A stretch of 64,000 nucleotides of DNA from Cryptomeria japonica (lineage: Eukaryota > Streptophyta > Pinopsida > Cupressales > Cupressaceae): the NCBI RefSeq assembly GCF_030272615.1, contig NC_081408.1:613539477-613603476 (forward strand). The letters run 5' to 3'. Every line of letters begins with the position of its first letter. The stretch's first letter is position 1. Made by a program: the position numbers and the translations under genes. The notes under the pieces were generated by a model. The model was not told the DNA's origin. It did no database searches and was given only the letters and a program-made list of their open reading frames with translations. Below are positions 23,919 to 36,776 of the stretch, piece after piece.

Positions 23919-25913
23919 GAAAATCTCATTTTTGGCCTCTTAGCATCATCAAATTTTCAATCTCGCAGGTTTCTGGCCAGGTCTAATTCAGACTCTCGTA
24001 CGAGTACCTTTTCAGTATCATACGAGTTTCTTTGTGTAATCATACGAGCATGTGAGAATACTCGTATGAGCAGGTGAGAATACTTGTACAAAATTATGCT
24101 TCTGTGTTTTCAAAACAAATTACTTTTTAGGGTTTTCATGCTTCAATTTGGCTATTACTAATGCTAACCTTGGTCTGTTTGTGAATTTTCTAGCAGCTTA
24201 ATTGGTTTTTTCAAGACGATTATCGAAGATTACGCTTGTCAAAGCTTCATTTCATCAAAACAACATGACTACTAACGTATCTATTTTGCAGGTTACCTAA
24301 GAGAACTCAACCAAAATTTGTGTCTTCTTTAAGTTTTCTAGGTACACTTATTTTGCTAATGGTAAATGAACATCTTGTTTTCTATGTTTGAGAAGTTGTC
24401 TACAAGGTAGGAGAGTATGCTCTTGTCCATTTGGACAATCAAAAATCCTAACCCTTGAAGCACTTCTATGTTTGAGATTTGATTACCTTTAGCGGGCTTG
24501 TCACAGTGGGAAAAAGTAATCACCCTGTGAGAATGACCCAAGTGAGTAAAGCTAGACCTAATCTTTTCGACTCACTCTAAAAAATAGGCCTCTCGGGATT
24601 AAAGTCTCGAAGGATGGGATTATTTGAATTTTCTCTTTTGAGATCTCTCATATCGTACATTTAGTAGGGTCGCGCGGTCTCAATCACGCTTGCATGACTA
24701 CTTCTTATTTTGGTACCTTGTTGGGCTATAGGCCTCAATCACACTTGCATGACTACAAGGGGTAATTTCAAATGAAAACCCTTACTACGAACCCTAAGAT
24801 AGAAGCTACCTGATTCACCTTCGAAAGGGGGATAATCTTTGTGCAAGAGAGATAGTAACTCTCCCAAGACACTTGTCATATCATGCCCCCATTAGCATTT
24901 GGAGTTAGATAATACGGCATTGAGAATCCATTGCGTGAGACTCAACAGCCATATTCTGATTAGCTATTGGGTGTGTACCTAAGTTTGCAAGCAAAAGTTT
25001 TCTCTCTCAGCCAATTTCTTTAGGATTTAGTGTGATGTGCTTGAGGTTACTTATCATATCACATGTTTGTTGTGTCTTCATCCCTAAAATAGAAAATTAG
25101 ACATCTCAAAACTGGAAAACATAAGCAAAACATCAAACTTCATTGATAAAAAATATGTCCAAACAAAAATATTGTCTTTGTTCTGTCCTAAATCGTACAA
25201 GAAATCTAGTTTATCATCTGGTCCAGTGAGAATTATCATATGAGTCGGTTTAACAGAGGATTTTGTGTTATCTTTTGTCATCTGGTTTTTTGAGAAAGCT
25301 CATACGAGTTTATGCCTTTGGCATGTGAGATTTCTAGTTTATCGTATGGGCTTGCCTAAATTGTCGTCTGGGGCTGTCTAAACTGTTGTACATATTTTTG
25401 TCTATGTCAGTCCAGAGTTGTCTTCTTGCATGTCTTTTTCAGACCTGTCATATTTGCTTGGTCAATTTATAGTGAGCATAAACACCTGATATCTATCATT
25501 TTTTTCTTAGATTATCTTCTTGTTTCACATGGTCAAAGTTATCATCTGTCAAATCAGATTCTAGAAATAGACACCTCAAGATTTTCAAGTAGTCACCTTC
25601 AACAAGTTCAAGATCTAAACATCTCAAACTGCATTATCACCCTCTTTGGTAAACTGATCACTCAAACATAGTTTCTCATCAAGATCTATCATCCTCTATC
25701 AACGTTTGGTCAGGATAACCTTGTCCCACATCGTAGGATATATCGTTCCTATTGGACTTAGTTTTATCAAAATCATCATTGCACTCCAAAATCGACGATC
25801 AAAAAACTTATAAAATTTTAAACACTTGAATCCTCTTTTTGTGTCATATCACTCTATCATATCTACATTGATAGTTGATCGCTTCTTGAAACAACTTTTA
25901 GACAATCGAATCC
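23919..25913 (+). other. Tat element leader, no gene
   Basis: About 2 kb between the primer site and gag without a supported ORF. It contains a loose cluster of TCRTAYGAG-like words (about 23990-24090 and 25190-25350) and a duplicated 'CTTGCATGACTAC' segment at 24690 and 24740. A long leader is normal for Tat elements. Confidence 0.6.
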
Positions 25914-28088
25914 TTGCACAATATCCAACACACGTGTATGCTCATTTTAACTAGAGTGCAGAGACAGAAGATCACAGAAACTGAAATTGAAACATTTGAA
26001 ATAACTGAAGATTATAGAAACATGGAACATGAGAACAAAATAAAAGAAAAAGAGAAAATAATAGAACAACATCTCAAACAAATCAAACAAGATCCTAAAT
26101 TTGATAAATTTATAGCAAAAATATTGGAGGGAGAAAAAGAAAAATACTTCCTAATGTTAGCTAAATTTGGTCCTACACTCCCCCAAGATTTTGATGTGAG
26201 AAAATTAGGACAAAAGAGAAGTGACTCTTCCCCTAATAATGAACGACATGAGGATATTTTTTGTCTCAAAATTGATGACACATTAATTCCTGATAACACA
26301 AGAACTAATGAGGAAACTTCCATTCCCAAACAAGATGATGTAGAAATTCTCAACCATGTCAAATCTAATGAGGACACAAGAAAGAGTTGAGATGATACAA
26401 GAAGAGATCAAGATTATACTAGAATGCACACTCATGGTTATACAAGAACAAATCATGTTGATAATCCTATCACAACTCTTACACAACAAATACAAACACT
26501 ACAAACACAAATTCAAGATATGCAGAGAGGAACTGTTAGAAGATATTCGCTTCAAGAAATATGTCCTTACCCATTTGACATAAATCTAAACATGATACCA
26601 TTTCCTACAGGTTGTGAAACTCCTCGATATGATAAATATAATGGAAGCACTTATCCCCAAGATCATATACGAGAATTTTGCACGATGAGTATGGAGTTTG
26701 CACATGAGGATACATACCTGATGAGATTATTTCCAAATAACTTAAGTGGACTAGCTATGAAATGGTTCTCTAAACTTCCACCTGGAATGAGATCATTCGC
26801 ATAATTGGTGGATAATTTTGTTTCACAATAATCTTACAACATTCAACATGAGGTAACAATGCTCAATTTATGCAATACTAAACAAAAGAGTGGAGAACCT
26901 TTCATGACGTTTCTACAGAGATGGAGACAGTTAGCTTCACGATATCCTCGAATGGTGTCAGAATACGAGAAAATAGACATATTCATTGACAACCAAAATG
27001 GACAAATGAGCTATCATCTAAAAATGCAATGCCATCAAAATTTTGAAAATGATTGATAATGGTATCAGAATGGAAGAAGCCATGGTAAAGAAGGGTGAGT
27101 TGAAGCTATACAAAGAAGGCGTTAATCCTCCTAACAACAATGTTAGCAACAATAACAATGATAAGCCAAATTTTGGAATAGAAATCAAAATGTCGTCAAT
27201 AATAGAATAGTGGATAACAACAATGTAAAACCAAAACAACCAGTTTTTAATTTATCCACTCACTTAGCAGTAGCTCAACAAAACAACAACCACCAAAAAT
27301 CAACTTTTAACAATTTCTTTCGAAGGAAATTTACAAGCAATGGTGAGCCACTTGGGTCAGCACTAAAGACACTTCTCACAAACAAATTGATTACTTTGCT
27401 AGAAGGAAGGAACTATGAACCTCAAGTGAAACCCTCTTGGTGGAACAATAACCATTATTGCAATTTCCATCAAAACAAGGGACATCACACAGATAATTGT
27501 CAACAGTTGAAATATGTCATCCAAGATTTGATTGATAATGGAGTAATAATTGTGGATGGACATACAACAAAGGAATCTCATACTGCTTTTAAAACTCCTC
27601 TTCCAAACTATGAGAAGGGTGAATCATCAGCAACACATAATGGTAAGGGTAAAGCAAAGGTAAACTATGCTCATACATATGATAATGTGGTAAATGTGAT
27701 TGTAGTTAAAGAAAAGCAACCTCAAGAACCTTCTCATGCTATCACAAGAAGCAAAGCTAAAGTTGTTTTGTTGGGTCCTACCACTAGCATGTCATCCATT
27801 GCAAAACAATACAGCCTAGTGGATCAATTACAAAAAATGCCCGCGCAAATATCCATCTTAGAACTTTTAAAGCTTTCACCTGCACACAAAGAAATTCTTG
27901 AACAAGCATTAGTAGATACAACAATGTCTAAATATCTTGATATAGATCAATTCCAAACCATGGTGGGACACGTCACAACCCCTCACTATCCTTCACTGAA
28001 AAATATGACATGTCCTTGCAACATCCCCATAATGCTCTCTTTCATATCAAAGTCCTCATTCACCAGACACGAGTTAAACGTGTCCTAA
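25914..28088 (+). pseudogene. Tat element gag (capsid and nucleocapsid-like), broken by stops
   Basis: One reading frame is kept over 2.2 kb but is interrupted by in-frame stops at about 26388, 26802, 26829 and 27054. The N-terminal part is Lys/Glu-rich and probably coiled. The central part is the retrotransposon gag domain: 'PFPTGCETPRYDKYNGSTYP', 'LFPNNLSGLAMKWFSKLPPG' and 'FLQRWRQLASRYP' (26590-26960). The C-terminal part has a knuckle-like 'YCNFHQNKGHHTDNCQQLK' (about 27458-27515), the CX3HX4-5HX3C-type arrangement seen in Tat gag. Gag would form the particle and bind element RNA. The start ATG at 25914 is a guess, since upstream frames are broken. Confidence 0.85.
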
Positions 28089-28301
28089 TAGATGGGGGAG
28101 TTGGCTTAAACATTTGCTCATTGAGTCTTATCTGTGCTCTAGGTTATTCAGAAGATGCAGTTGATCCCCGAAAAAATATCACCATCAAAGCATATGATGA
28201 AGAAGAGCATTCCTCTAAAAGAGTTGTGATATTACCCATTAGAGTGGGACCTTTGCAGAAAGACACGGCCTGCCATGTTCTAGACTTAGACTTATCATAC
28301 A
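28010..28301 (+). pseudogene. Tat element aspartic protease, part 1 (cut by nested element)
   Basis: In a different frame from gag, this segment reads 'KRVLIDGGVGLNICSLSLI' at about 28075-28130, the retropepsin active-site region. The catalytic triplet reads D-G-G, as often in plant Ty3 elements, and the following residue is Val where Ser is usual. The frame then reaches 'DLDLSY', where the non-autonomous element 28302-30760 interrupts it. The domain resumes at 30766. Confidence 0.8.
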
Positions 28302-30760
28302 TGTTGGTGTAAATAATTATTCATCTTGGGTATTATTACACCTTACTTAAGTTTACTTAGGAAATCCATTTCATAGTAGTTTGGGTATGAGACACTTGGG
28401 TGTTTGTGCCAAATTGGGATAGTGTGTGTAGGAGAATTTCCACCTTTTATGGTGTTGATCTTATCTTGTTGTTACATTTCACCTCATGTGGAATATTATA
28501 TTGTTTCTCCTACCTACCCACACCTATTTCCTACCTAACCTTGTTTCTTATTGAGCCACATTTCATGTTTGTGTGCTCACATATCCATTAGCCTTGCCTA
28601 TATAAGCAAGCTCATCTACATTGTTTGTACGGACAATCACGGGCAATCATTGAACATCTTGTAATGATCTAGTTGATCATATTTTGCATCTTGATAGAAA
28701 CAATTTATTCCTATCATATATTTTGTCTCTCTTATTTGTACTTTCTATTGCCTCTTGATCTTGGCAAAATCTCACATGGTATAAGAGCCATTAGAGTGTC
28801 ATTGGTTTGTCAATTGAGAGAAATTTGATGCTATTTGGGGTTGCATATTTTGGAGCTTTCTATTGCAGGTTATTATTGAAGCTTGATGGGTCAAATATGA
28901 GGTTACCATTAGATTGAGGAGGTCCAAGAAAGTTTGTTTTTCCTTTTGTTTCATCCAAATCGGACTTTGGAGGCCAAATCTAGAGACATTTGAAGTTTGA
29001 AGCTGCAACGAAAATTTTCCAGAATTTATAATTTTGCAGGCAATTTTCAAATAGTGATATCTCACTCATCCGGACTCGTTTTTTCGAGCAATTTTTTTTG
29101 TTTTGGGGTATAATTTTGTGATCTGTACAATGGTGTAAGATTTTTTTGATTTTTGGATACAGGTTTTTTCAGAAATCATGAAATCCCAATTTTTACAACT
29201 TTGGAGGTTTCATTTGGGCTCATATGGACTCCTCTTCAGGTGCCATTATTTTTAGAGTGTATAATTTTTTGTCTAATTTCAAAATCTGCCATTAGTTTGC
29301 AATGATTTTGAGTAGAAATTGTACTTTCAATATTTGGCCATTCTTGGCATATTTGGTACTTGTATTTTGCTTGGATCTCAGCTTAGATCACTAGCAGTAT
29401 TTGTTGAAGTCTCTTAGATCTCATTTTGAGAAGTTATAAAGTTGAAATTAGAAGTCCACTTTTACATTATTTACAAGTGCCAACATGATCTTTTTATGGG
29501 GGGTCAGTTGTTCATTTATATATCTTGGTGAAATTCCATTTGGAGGTATCTTCATCTGCAGTATTCTACAGGGCTTCTTTGTTGGTGGCATCATTTTCAT
29601 GTTTCCACATTTGAATATTTTATCATGATGTATGCTCTTGCTTGAGCAATGTTGTAATTGCACTATCATAAAGTGTCACACCTCTTTGTATCTTGTCATT
29701 GTTGACTATTTGATGTAATCCTCTTGTACATGTAGATTAGGAATATCTTGTGAGACTTGATGCATGGCTCCAGTTGAGACTTAGATTGTACACATTTGTG
29801 CATGGCTCCCATGAGAATTGGATTGTACTAGTATTTCTTCTATTTCTGAGTATCCAGATGATGCTCACAGCAGGTTGTCTCCATGCCTGATCTTTATTTT
29901 GTTGCAGCGAGTGATTCATCGTCATCGACTTGGTACCTGGTTTTGTCACACTTTGACATTATTGGTGCAACATCTCTTTCTTCCTTATGGGGAGGTATTT
30001 TGGTCATCATCATTGGACCATCCTTGCAAGAGATTTGACATTGAGGGGGGGGGCTTCAGGGTCTCTTCTTTTCATCATTGAGATCATTGTGTGCTTTCAT
30101 CATCTCTCTTTTAGGGGAGGCTTTTTTCCCATTAGGTTTTTCTCTCTTTCCTCGCTTTATGGGAGATTGCATTTGCATTTGTACATGGGTACCTAACATG
30201 GACTCGTAGTTGGGACCCATCTTATATTGCTTAGTTGCATTGTAGATTTTAGTGCATTCTCCTAAGTTGCACTTAAGGGGGGGGTGTTGGTATAAATAAT
30301 TATTCATCTTGGATATTATTACACATTACTTAAGTTTACTTAGGAAATACATTTCATAGTAGTTTGGGTATGAGACACTTGGGTGTTTGTGCCACATTGG
30401 GATAGTGTGTGTAGGATAATTTCCACCTTTTATGGTGTTGATCTTATCTTGTTGTTACATTCCACCTCATGTGGAATATTATATTGTTTCTCCTACCTAC
30501 CCACACCTATTTCCTACCTACCCTTGTTTCTTATTGAGCCACATGTCATGTTTGTGTGCTCACATATCCATTAGCCTTGCCTATATAAGCAAGATCATCT
30601 ACATTGTTTGTACGGACAATCACAGGCAATCATTGAACATCTTGTAATGATCCTGTTGATCATATTTTGCATCTTGATAGAATACAGTTTATTCCTATCA
30701 TATATTTTATCTCTCTTATTTGTACTTTCCATTGCCTCTTGATCTTGGCAAAATATCACA
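28302..30760 (+). mobile_element. non-autonomous LTR element (LARD/TRIM-like) nested in the Tat protease
   Basis: 2459 bp with LTRs at 28302-28776 and 30285-30760 (475 and 476 bp, about 17 differences by eye). It has an exact TSD ATACA (28297-28301 and 30761-30765), a primer-binding site TGGTATAAGAGCC at 28777-28789 and a polypurine tract AAGGGGGGGGG at 30274-30284. The primer site fits initiator tRNA-Met, as in Copia elements. Each LTR has CTATATAAG (28598-28606 and 30581-30589) as a TATA box. The 1.5-kb interior has no gag or pol motif, so the element must have used enzymes of another element. Confidence 0.95.
28777..30284 (+). other. interior of the non-autonomous LTR element, non-coding
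   Basis: About 1.5 kb between primer site and polypurine tract. I checked both strands and found only short frames without retroelement or host-gene motifs. Its length is between typical TRIMs and LARDs. Confidence 0.75.
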
Positions 30761-30765
30761 ATACA

Positions 30766-31094
30766 ACATACTCTTGGGAAGACCCTGGATACAAGACATA
30801 CAAGTCGTACCATCAACATATCATCAGTGCCTAAAATTTCCCTACAATGGGCAGGAAATCATGATCTCAGCAAATTCAAATCCATTTCAGTACTACAGTA
30901 ATCTCAAACCAGCTCAAGAGGTCATTGTTCCTCATAATAGGGAGGCATCATCTTCAAACACACAATCCAAAGAAAAATCATTTGCCTCAATTTTGTCAAG
31001 TATGGAAAAACAAATGCAGCTAAGAGATGGCGGGAACGGAGAATATTCAATATCCCAATTACCACTCTCTCCTAAATCCTATGGAAAACCATGA
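30766..31094 (+). pseudogene. Tat element protease, part 2
   Basis: Directly after the ATACA repeat the frame reads '(N)ILLGRPWIQD', the retropepsin C-terminal signature that follows 'DLSY' in part 1. This proves the domain was split by the 28302-30760 insertion. A Gln/Ser-rich stretch follows, with a stop at 31094. Confidence 0.8.
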
Positions 31095-32069
31095 TATATC
31101 TTCCAATATTTGATGGAGAATTTGTTAGTGTTGAGACCTTATCAGAGGAAACAAAAGACAAAGATGTGCTACAATGGCTATACAAAGATGAAGAAGTCCA
31201 ACAAAAGATCAACAATGCCAGAATACCTACAAAAAAGTATGGAAAAGGATTTAACATTCTTAAATAAATGGGATACACTGGAACGGGTCCTATAGGAATA
31301 TGAAAAGAAGGTATCTTAGAACCTATCCAACCTCACACTCAGCAAGCTACAGACAAAGCAGGCTTAGGGTATGGACTAGTTACTCTACCAGAAGACACAT
31401 CTTCTAGCCAACAACAAGAGGAATATGAAAATAGACAAGAACAACTTACAATTGAAAGGGAAGAAGCATATGCCAAGCAACAAGCACAAGAAAACATGAA
31501 ATGGCAAAAGAAGCAAGCTTCAAATCAACGAGAAAAACAAACTAAAAGAACCTCCCAAGCAGCATTAACTCTCAATCAAAACAAGCACGAACCTATTACT
31601 AATTAAGGAGAGCTCATAGCAAGGTTAAAAGAACTCAATCTCAGTCCAAAAGAAGCTGAATATGAAAGAAGAAAAGATATAGAAAGAAAGGCAGAAGAAA
31701 CAAATCAAACACTATATGAACAAATATGTAGATTACAAGCTGCAAGTGAGACATATTCTAATGAATGGGAATGGGATTCCTATCACTCTGAAGAATCAGT
31801 TGAAGAAAATTGCTTTGAATAAGATGTAGGAGTCGATTTAGTTCACATGTATGCAGGACAAATGTTAGGAACTAGCCCACTTGAATTAGAATCACATTCG
31901 GCTGATTTGGACTTAATCGAGGACAATCACGAGCTCCTTGTGCGAGTTCATTCTGATGAGAGTAATGTTCTAGACATTAACATACATATCGAAAACTTTG
32001 ACACATCTATCATGACCCTTGATACCCTCAAAACATCTCAACCTGATGACCCCTTACCTCTAATCCACC
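31095..32069 (+). pseudogene. Tat element protease-RT linker, coiled-coil-rich
   Basis: Frames in this interval encode Glu/Lys/Gln-rich sequence ('EEYENRQEQLTIEREEAYAKQQAQEN' begins a helical run near 31430), then an acidic stretch (31847-32146). No enzyme motif is present. Long poorly conserved linkers occur here in Tat elements. Several frame changes and stops are present. Confidence 0.6.
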
Positions 32070-33950
32070 ATGAACTTATTGATTGGGAAAATGAAAGACA
32101 TATTGTCATTGATATCTTTCCTAATGATGATGCCATATCTGTATAACTTAATGCAATTGAACCTGCAACAACTTTCACCAGGAATTTCAACAATGCATCT
32201 TCCATTCAAGTGGGTACCAAATCTCCCAGCTGCAAAAGTGAAAAATAAAGAAAATAATATCAGGTCTAATGCTAAAAACCATTTCTTGGCAACATTAGAT
32301 CAAGAAAAAGTAAAAAGAAAAGATGCATCTAACGGTGAAAACCTCCTCGAAGCACCGAAAGATGGAAGATTTGACACTTTACCTGTGCACTATCAAGAGA
32401 GTTCGTCCATTTTGATCAAACCAATAGAAGCAATTAACATTGGGACAATAGAGCAACCCAAGATTCTCCATCCAATGACTTCTCTGTCAAAGAAAGAAAT
32501 GCAACAATATATAGAATTATTCAAACAACGGCAAATCAATTTCACCTGGTCATATGCAGACATGCCAGAGTTGGATCCAGAACTTATTATGCATCACTTA
32601 AATGTCAGTCCAAGAGCCAAACCAATTAAACAGAAATTAAGGAAGATGCATCCTCATATTTCTCTTCTGGTCAAAGCAAAACTAAAGAAATTACTGGATG
32701 TCAGATTCATCAGACCCGTCGCATATCCTCAATGGGTATCAAACATCATTCTTGTGTCCAAACCAGATAAAAGTATCATAATATGCACAGACTTTAGAGA
32801 TCTTAATAATGCATGTCCAAAGGATGACTTTCCTTTACCTAACATTAACATCATTGTGGATTTAACTGTTGGAAACTCCATGTTTTGTCTAATGGATAGT
32901 TTCTTTGGATATAATCAGATTAAAATAGCACCCAAAGATCAAGAAAAGACAGCTTTCACATGTCCATGGGGTACTTTCTGTTGGAACGTCATGCCTTTTA
33001 AATTAAAGAACGCAGGTGCTACATATCAAAGAGCTATGACAACTATATTCCATGACATGATGCATACATTCATGGAAGACTATGTTGATGACATATTGGC
33101 CAAATCCTACAACAGAGAAAAACATATAGGGATATTAGAAAAGTTCTTTGACTGGTTAGAACAATACAAGCTACGGCTAAATCCTAAGAAATGTGCCTTT
33201 GGTGTCACTTCCGGAAAGCTATTGGGATACATTGTTTTAGCTAGAGGTATTGAAGTGGATCCAACTAAGATTAAATCAATCATGTAAATGGCATCTCCTA
33301 GGATTATCAGTCAACTCAGATCCCTCCAGGGAAGACTACAGTCTATCAGAAGATTTGTTGCTCAACTAGCCGATAAATACCAACCATTTACTCATCTATT
33401 GCATAAAAATATTAATTTTAGGTGGGACCATCAATGTGAGGATGCATTCAACAAGATCAAGGCCTATCTCATGCAACCACTGGTCCTGATGTCACCAATT
33501 CTAGGAAAGCCAATGTTACTTTATGTATCAACCACCGAAGTATCATTAAGAGTTTTGCTTGCACAACAAGACAATGAAGAAAAAGAACGAGCCATCTACT
33601 ACATCAACAAAACATTAGTAGGATACGAGATCAACTATTCACCAACAGAAAAAGCATGTTTGGCGGTAGTTTTTGCTTCTGAAAAATTAAGACACTATCT
33701 ACTATCTCACTCCATCAATTTGATTGCTAAATTCGATCCATTGAAGTATTTGCTTAGCAAAGCAACATTAAAAAGAAGACTAGCAAAATGGATCATGGTT
33801 CTAAGCAAGTTTGATATTAAGTATGTTGACAAAAAAGCTATAAAGGGGCAAGTCATTGTCGACCAACTAGAAGAGGCACTGCTTCAAGATGATCATCCTT
33901 TACAGATTGAGTTTCCCAATGTTGATATCTTAGCAGTCACCACAAAAACA
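32070..33950 (+). pseudogene. Tat element reverse transcriptase and RNase H
   Basis: One frame is kept across a single nonsense codon (TAA at 33285-33287). RT motifs: 'FIRPVAYPQWVSNIILVSK', 'CTDFRDLNNACPKDDFPLP', 'FCLMDSFFGYNQIKI', 'PFKLKNAGATYQRAM' and the catalytic box 'YVDDI' (about 33083). The first RNase H follows (about 33510-33890): 'AIYYINKTLVGYEINYSPTEKACLAVVFASEKLRHYL' marks its centre (two parts, 33586-33700), and it ends with a 'KAIKGQVIVDQL' tether. The first catalytic Asp of this RNase H appears replaced near 'LYVSTTE'. The reading is otherwise well preserved. Confidence 0.92.
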
Positions 33951-34360
33951 TGGCAATTATACTTTGATGGTTCATATACACAGCATGGATCAAGAGCAGG
34001 CATTCTATTTATCACACCACAAGGTCATACAATTCCAAAAGCGTAAAAATTAAGTTTTCCATGCACCAACAATACAATAGAATATGAAGCTTTGGTTACA
34101 TGTATCAAAATGGCTATAGAATGGAACATTACACAACTTCAAGTCTTTGGAGACTCTCAGCTCATCATCAATCAAATTAATGATGATTACTTAACAAAGG
34201 ATGAAAAGTTAATGCCTTATAAGAAGATGGTTGATTATGTCAAGAAATATTTTGTAGACATAACTTTTCAGGAGATTCCAAGGAATTACAACAAAGCAGC
34301 AGATGCCATGGCAACACTTGCTTCTCTCCTTCAGACACAGGAAAATCAAGAGCGTTACAA
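33951..34360 (+). pseudogene. Tat element second, archaeal-type RNase H
   Basis: Starting at 'WQLYFDGSYTQHGSRAG' the frame contains a second complete RNase H fold with all four acidic positions visible: Asp in 'YFDGS', Glu in 'TIEYEAL', Asp in 'FGDSQL' and Asp in 'AADAMATL'. One nonsense codon sits at 34044-34046. In the Tat lineage this domain lies between the native RNase H and integrase, as here. It helps remove RNA after reverse transcription (family knowledge). Confidence 0.92.
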
Positions 34361-34366
34361 ATTCCT

Positions 34367-35638
34367 GTGGAAGAGTTATTTTACCATGCACATAATTGTC
34401 TCAATTCCCAAACTATCTATCACCTTGTTGGGCATGATTCCTCCCACTATGGCCAAACTTACACATCCCTGAAAGATAATATCCTCCCTCCTGACTTATC
34501 AAAGAACCAAAAGAGAAACTTTATTCGCCAATCCTCCTATTATACTCTCATCATGGACACCCTTTTTAAATGAGGTCTGGACGGTACTCTTTTAACATGT
34601 CTCGAGCAAGAAGAATCTGAGAAGGCCTTGAATGAAGTCCATAATGGCATTTGTGGCACTCATTCAAGTGGTCTTACCCTTTCAAAAAAACTCATACGCT
34701 TAGGCTATTATTGGCCAACTATGGAACGAGATTCTTTTTAGATAACTAAAACATGCAAACAATGTCAAATCCATGGAAACTTGATTCATGCACCAGCACA
34801 AGAACTTCATGCTTTAGCAACATCAGGTCTTGATCTAGTAGGAAAGATAAATCCTTCTTCATCCAATGGTCACAAATTCATCCTTGTAGCTACATAATAT
34901 TTCACAAAATGGATTGAGGCAGTACCTTTCATCAATATCACATGAAAACAAATTGATGCATTTATCTTGAAATACATCATATGTCAATATGGAATACCCA
35001 TGACCATTATCACTGATAATGGGTGATCATTCAAGAATCAGGATGTACAAGAGCTATGTGAAAAATTCAAGATCCAACAAAGATTCTCCACACCCTACTA
35101 TCCACAAGGGAATGGACAAGCAAAAGCATCAAACAAAACCATTCTGAGAATCCTCAAAAAGACAGTAAATGATGCTGGCAAAGATTGGCATATTCAATTG
35201 AACCCTGCTCTATGGGCCTACCGTACCAATATCCACACACCAACAGGTTCCACACCTTTCTCTCTTGTTTATGGATCAAAAGCAATACTGCCAATTGAAG
35301 TAGAGATACCTTTTCTACGAGTATCATTAAAAGGCCTTATCCTAGATGAAGAACAACGAGTATCTAGATTGCAAGAGTTAGAATTGATTCATGAACGAAG
35401 ACAAAATGCCTTTGATCATTTAAAGGTATATCAACAAAGAATGTGTCGCAGTTACACTCACAAGGTCAAACCGGGAGCATTTCAAGTTGGGGAACTAGTA
35501 CTCAGAGAAAATCCATGCAACCAAGTGGATCGAGAAAAGAAAGGGAAGTTTGAACCAAACTGGTTAGGACCATTTATAGTCACAGCAATATTTGGGTCAG
35601 AAGCATATCAGCTATCAACACAGGACGGGGATTAGCTT
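34367..35638 (+). pseudogene. Tat element integrase with Glu-to-Lys change in D,D35E
   Basis: After a frame shift near 34360 the integrase reads as zinc-binding H2C2 ('HNGICGTHSSG', 'LGYYWPTMERD', 'CKQCQIHG', 34645-34775) and catalytic core. The core Asp residues are in 'GLDLVGK' (about 34831) and 'ITDNG' (35015-35017). Thirty-five residues later the expected Glu codon is AAA (Lys) at 35123-35125, in 'NGQAKASNKT'. Three stops lie in the core, at Trp-like or Arg-like positions. The C-terminal 'KFEPNWLGPFIV' is the GPY/F module. This enzyme cannot have worked in its present form. Confidence 0.9.
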
Positions 35639-35689
35639 GAGGAACCCATCAATAGCATGCATCTGAAGAAGTTTTATGTCTGAAAAAAC

Positions 35690-35850
35690 AACAAAAATCC
35701 AAAAACAATGAAAAAGTAGAAAATTTCAAAAACAGTGAAAAAGCAGAAAAATCACAAACAATGGAAAAATAGAAAATACAAAAACGGCGAAAAATAGTGA
35801 AAAAAAAAAAATCAAATATGGGAAAACGTGCAATAAAAACATATGGTGAA
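35690..35850. repeat. A-rich ~28-bp tandem repeat
   Basis: Four to five imperfect units of the form CAAAAACAGTGAAAAAGCAGAAAAT follow the pol stop. They are part of the Tat 3' region. Confidence 0.75.
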
Positions 35851-36681
35851 AACCTGGCAAATAGGCATTATCTGTCAGCTAGCTCTTCCATCTATTAGGT
35901 CCTATATCTTTCCGCTTGCATTCATTTTCCATCAGCGTTGTTCATATCCATAATGAAGTATTTGTACATACGCAGGCATCGCAATTGATTTCTCGCCATG
36001 GTTTGGATCATTGGGTATATCATAATGACTTTGTTTCTAGGCTTGGGGAAAAATCCTACACCTAGTTGGGGGCAAAATTTATGATCATTTTGAGCTTAAT
36101 CAAACAGGTAGAACAATAGTTAGACAACACTTGTCAAGCAAAAAACTGAGACACATCCAACGTTGAACACAAGATCACATGGTCAACCATCAAGCTATCA
36201 CATATCAGTCTAATCACATCACACACTTTTCAACGGATGATATCTTTTGGGTACTACTTTTAACACTTTGGTTCAACTTTACTATCTTGATTTTTGCTAT
36301 CATGATTTCTGAGTGACTCCATGATGTCTTTGACTAGAGGAACAAGGAAGGGACATTATATTTTTCTCGTATGTTGTCTGTAAATTAATCATTAATATGT
36401 GCAAATTTGTCTCAAGACATGATCATCGGAGTATCATTGAAGAAATTTCCGATTTGTGTATAGCAATGGTTAATACTGCTTGTTTTACACAAACAACACT
36501 TGGGTCATCTTGGTTTAATTATACCTTGATGCTTGTGCTAACTTGCAATATCAAAATCCAAGAAAGATGTGCTCAGGTCATCATGGTTTAACTATACCAT
36601 CGATGTTTGCACTCACTTCCCACATTTTAAAAAGCTCAATCATGACAAAACGCAATAACCTAGTGACTAGTCGATCATAGC

Positions 36682-36776
36682 TTTGCATTTCATTTGCATT
36701 TGCATTTGCATTTGCATTTGGCTTGCATTTCATTTGCATTCACATTTGCATTTGGCTTGCATTTCATTCTTGCATG
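36682..36776. repeat. (TTTGCA)n tandem repeat
   Basis: About fourteen TTTGCA/TTTGGC hexamers, including five in uninterrupted series near 36692-36720, in the Tat 3' region. Confidence 0.85.
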
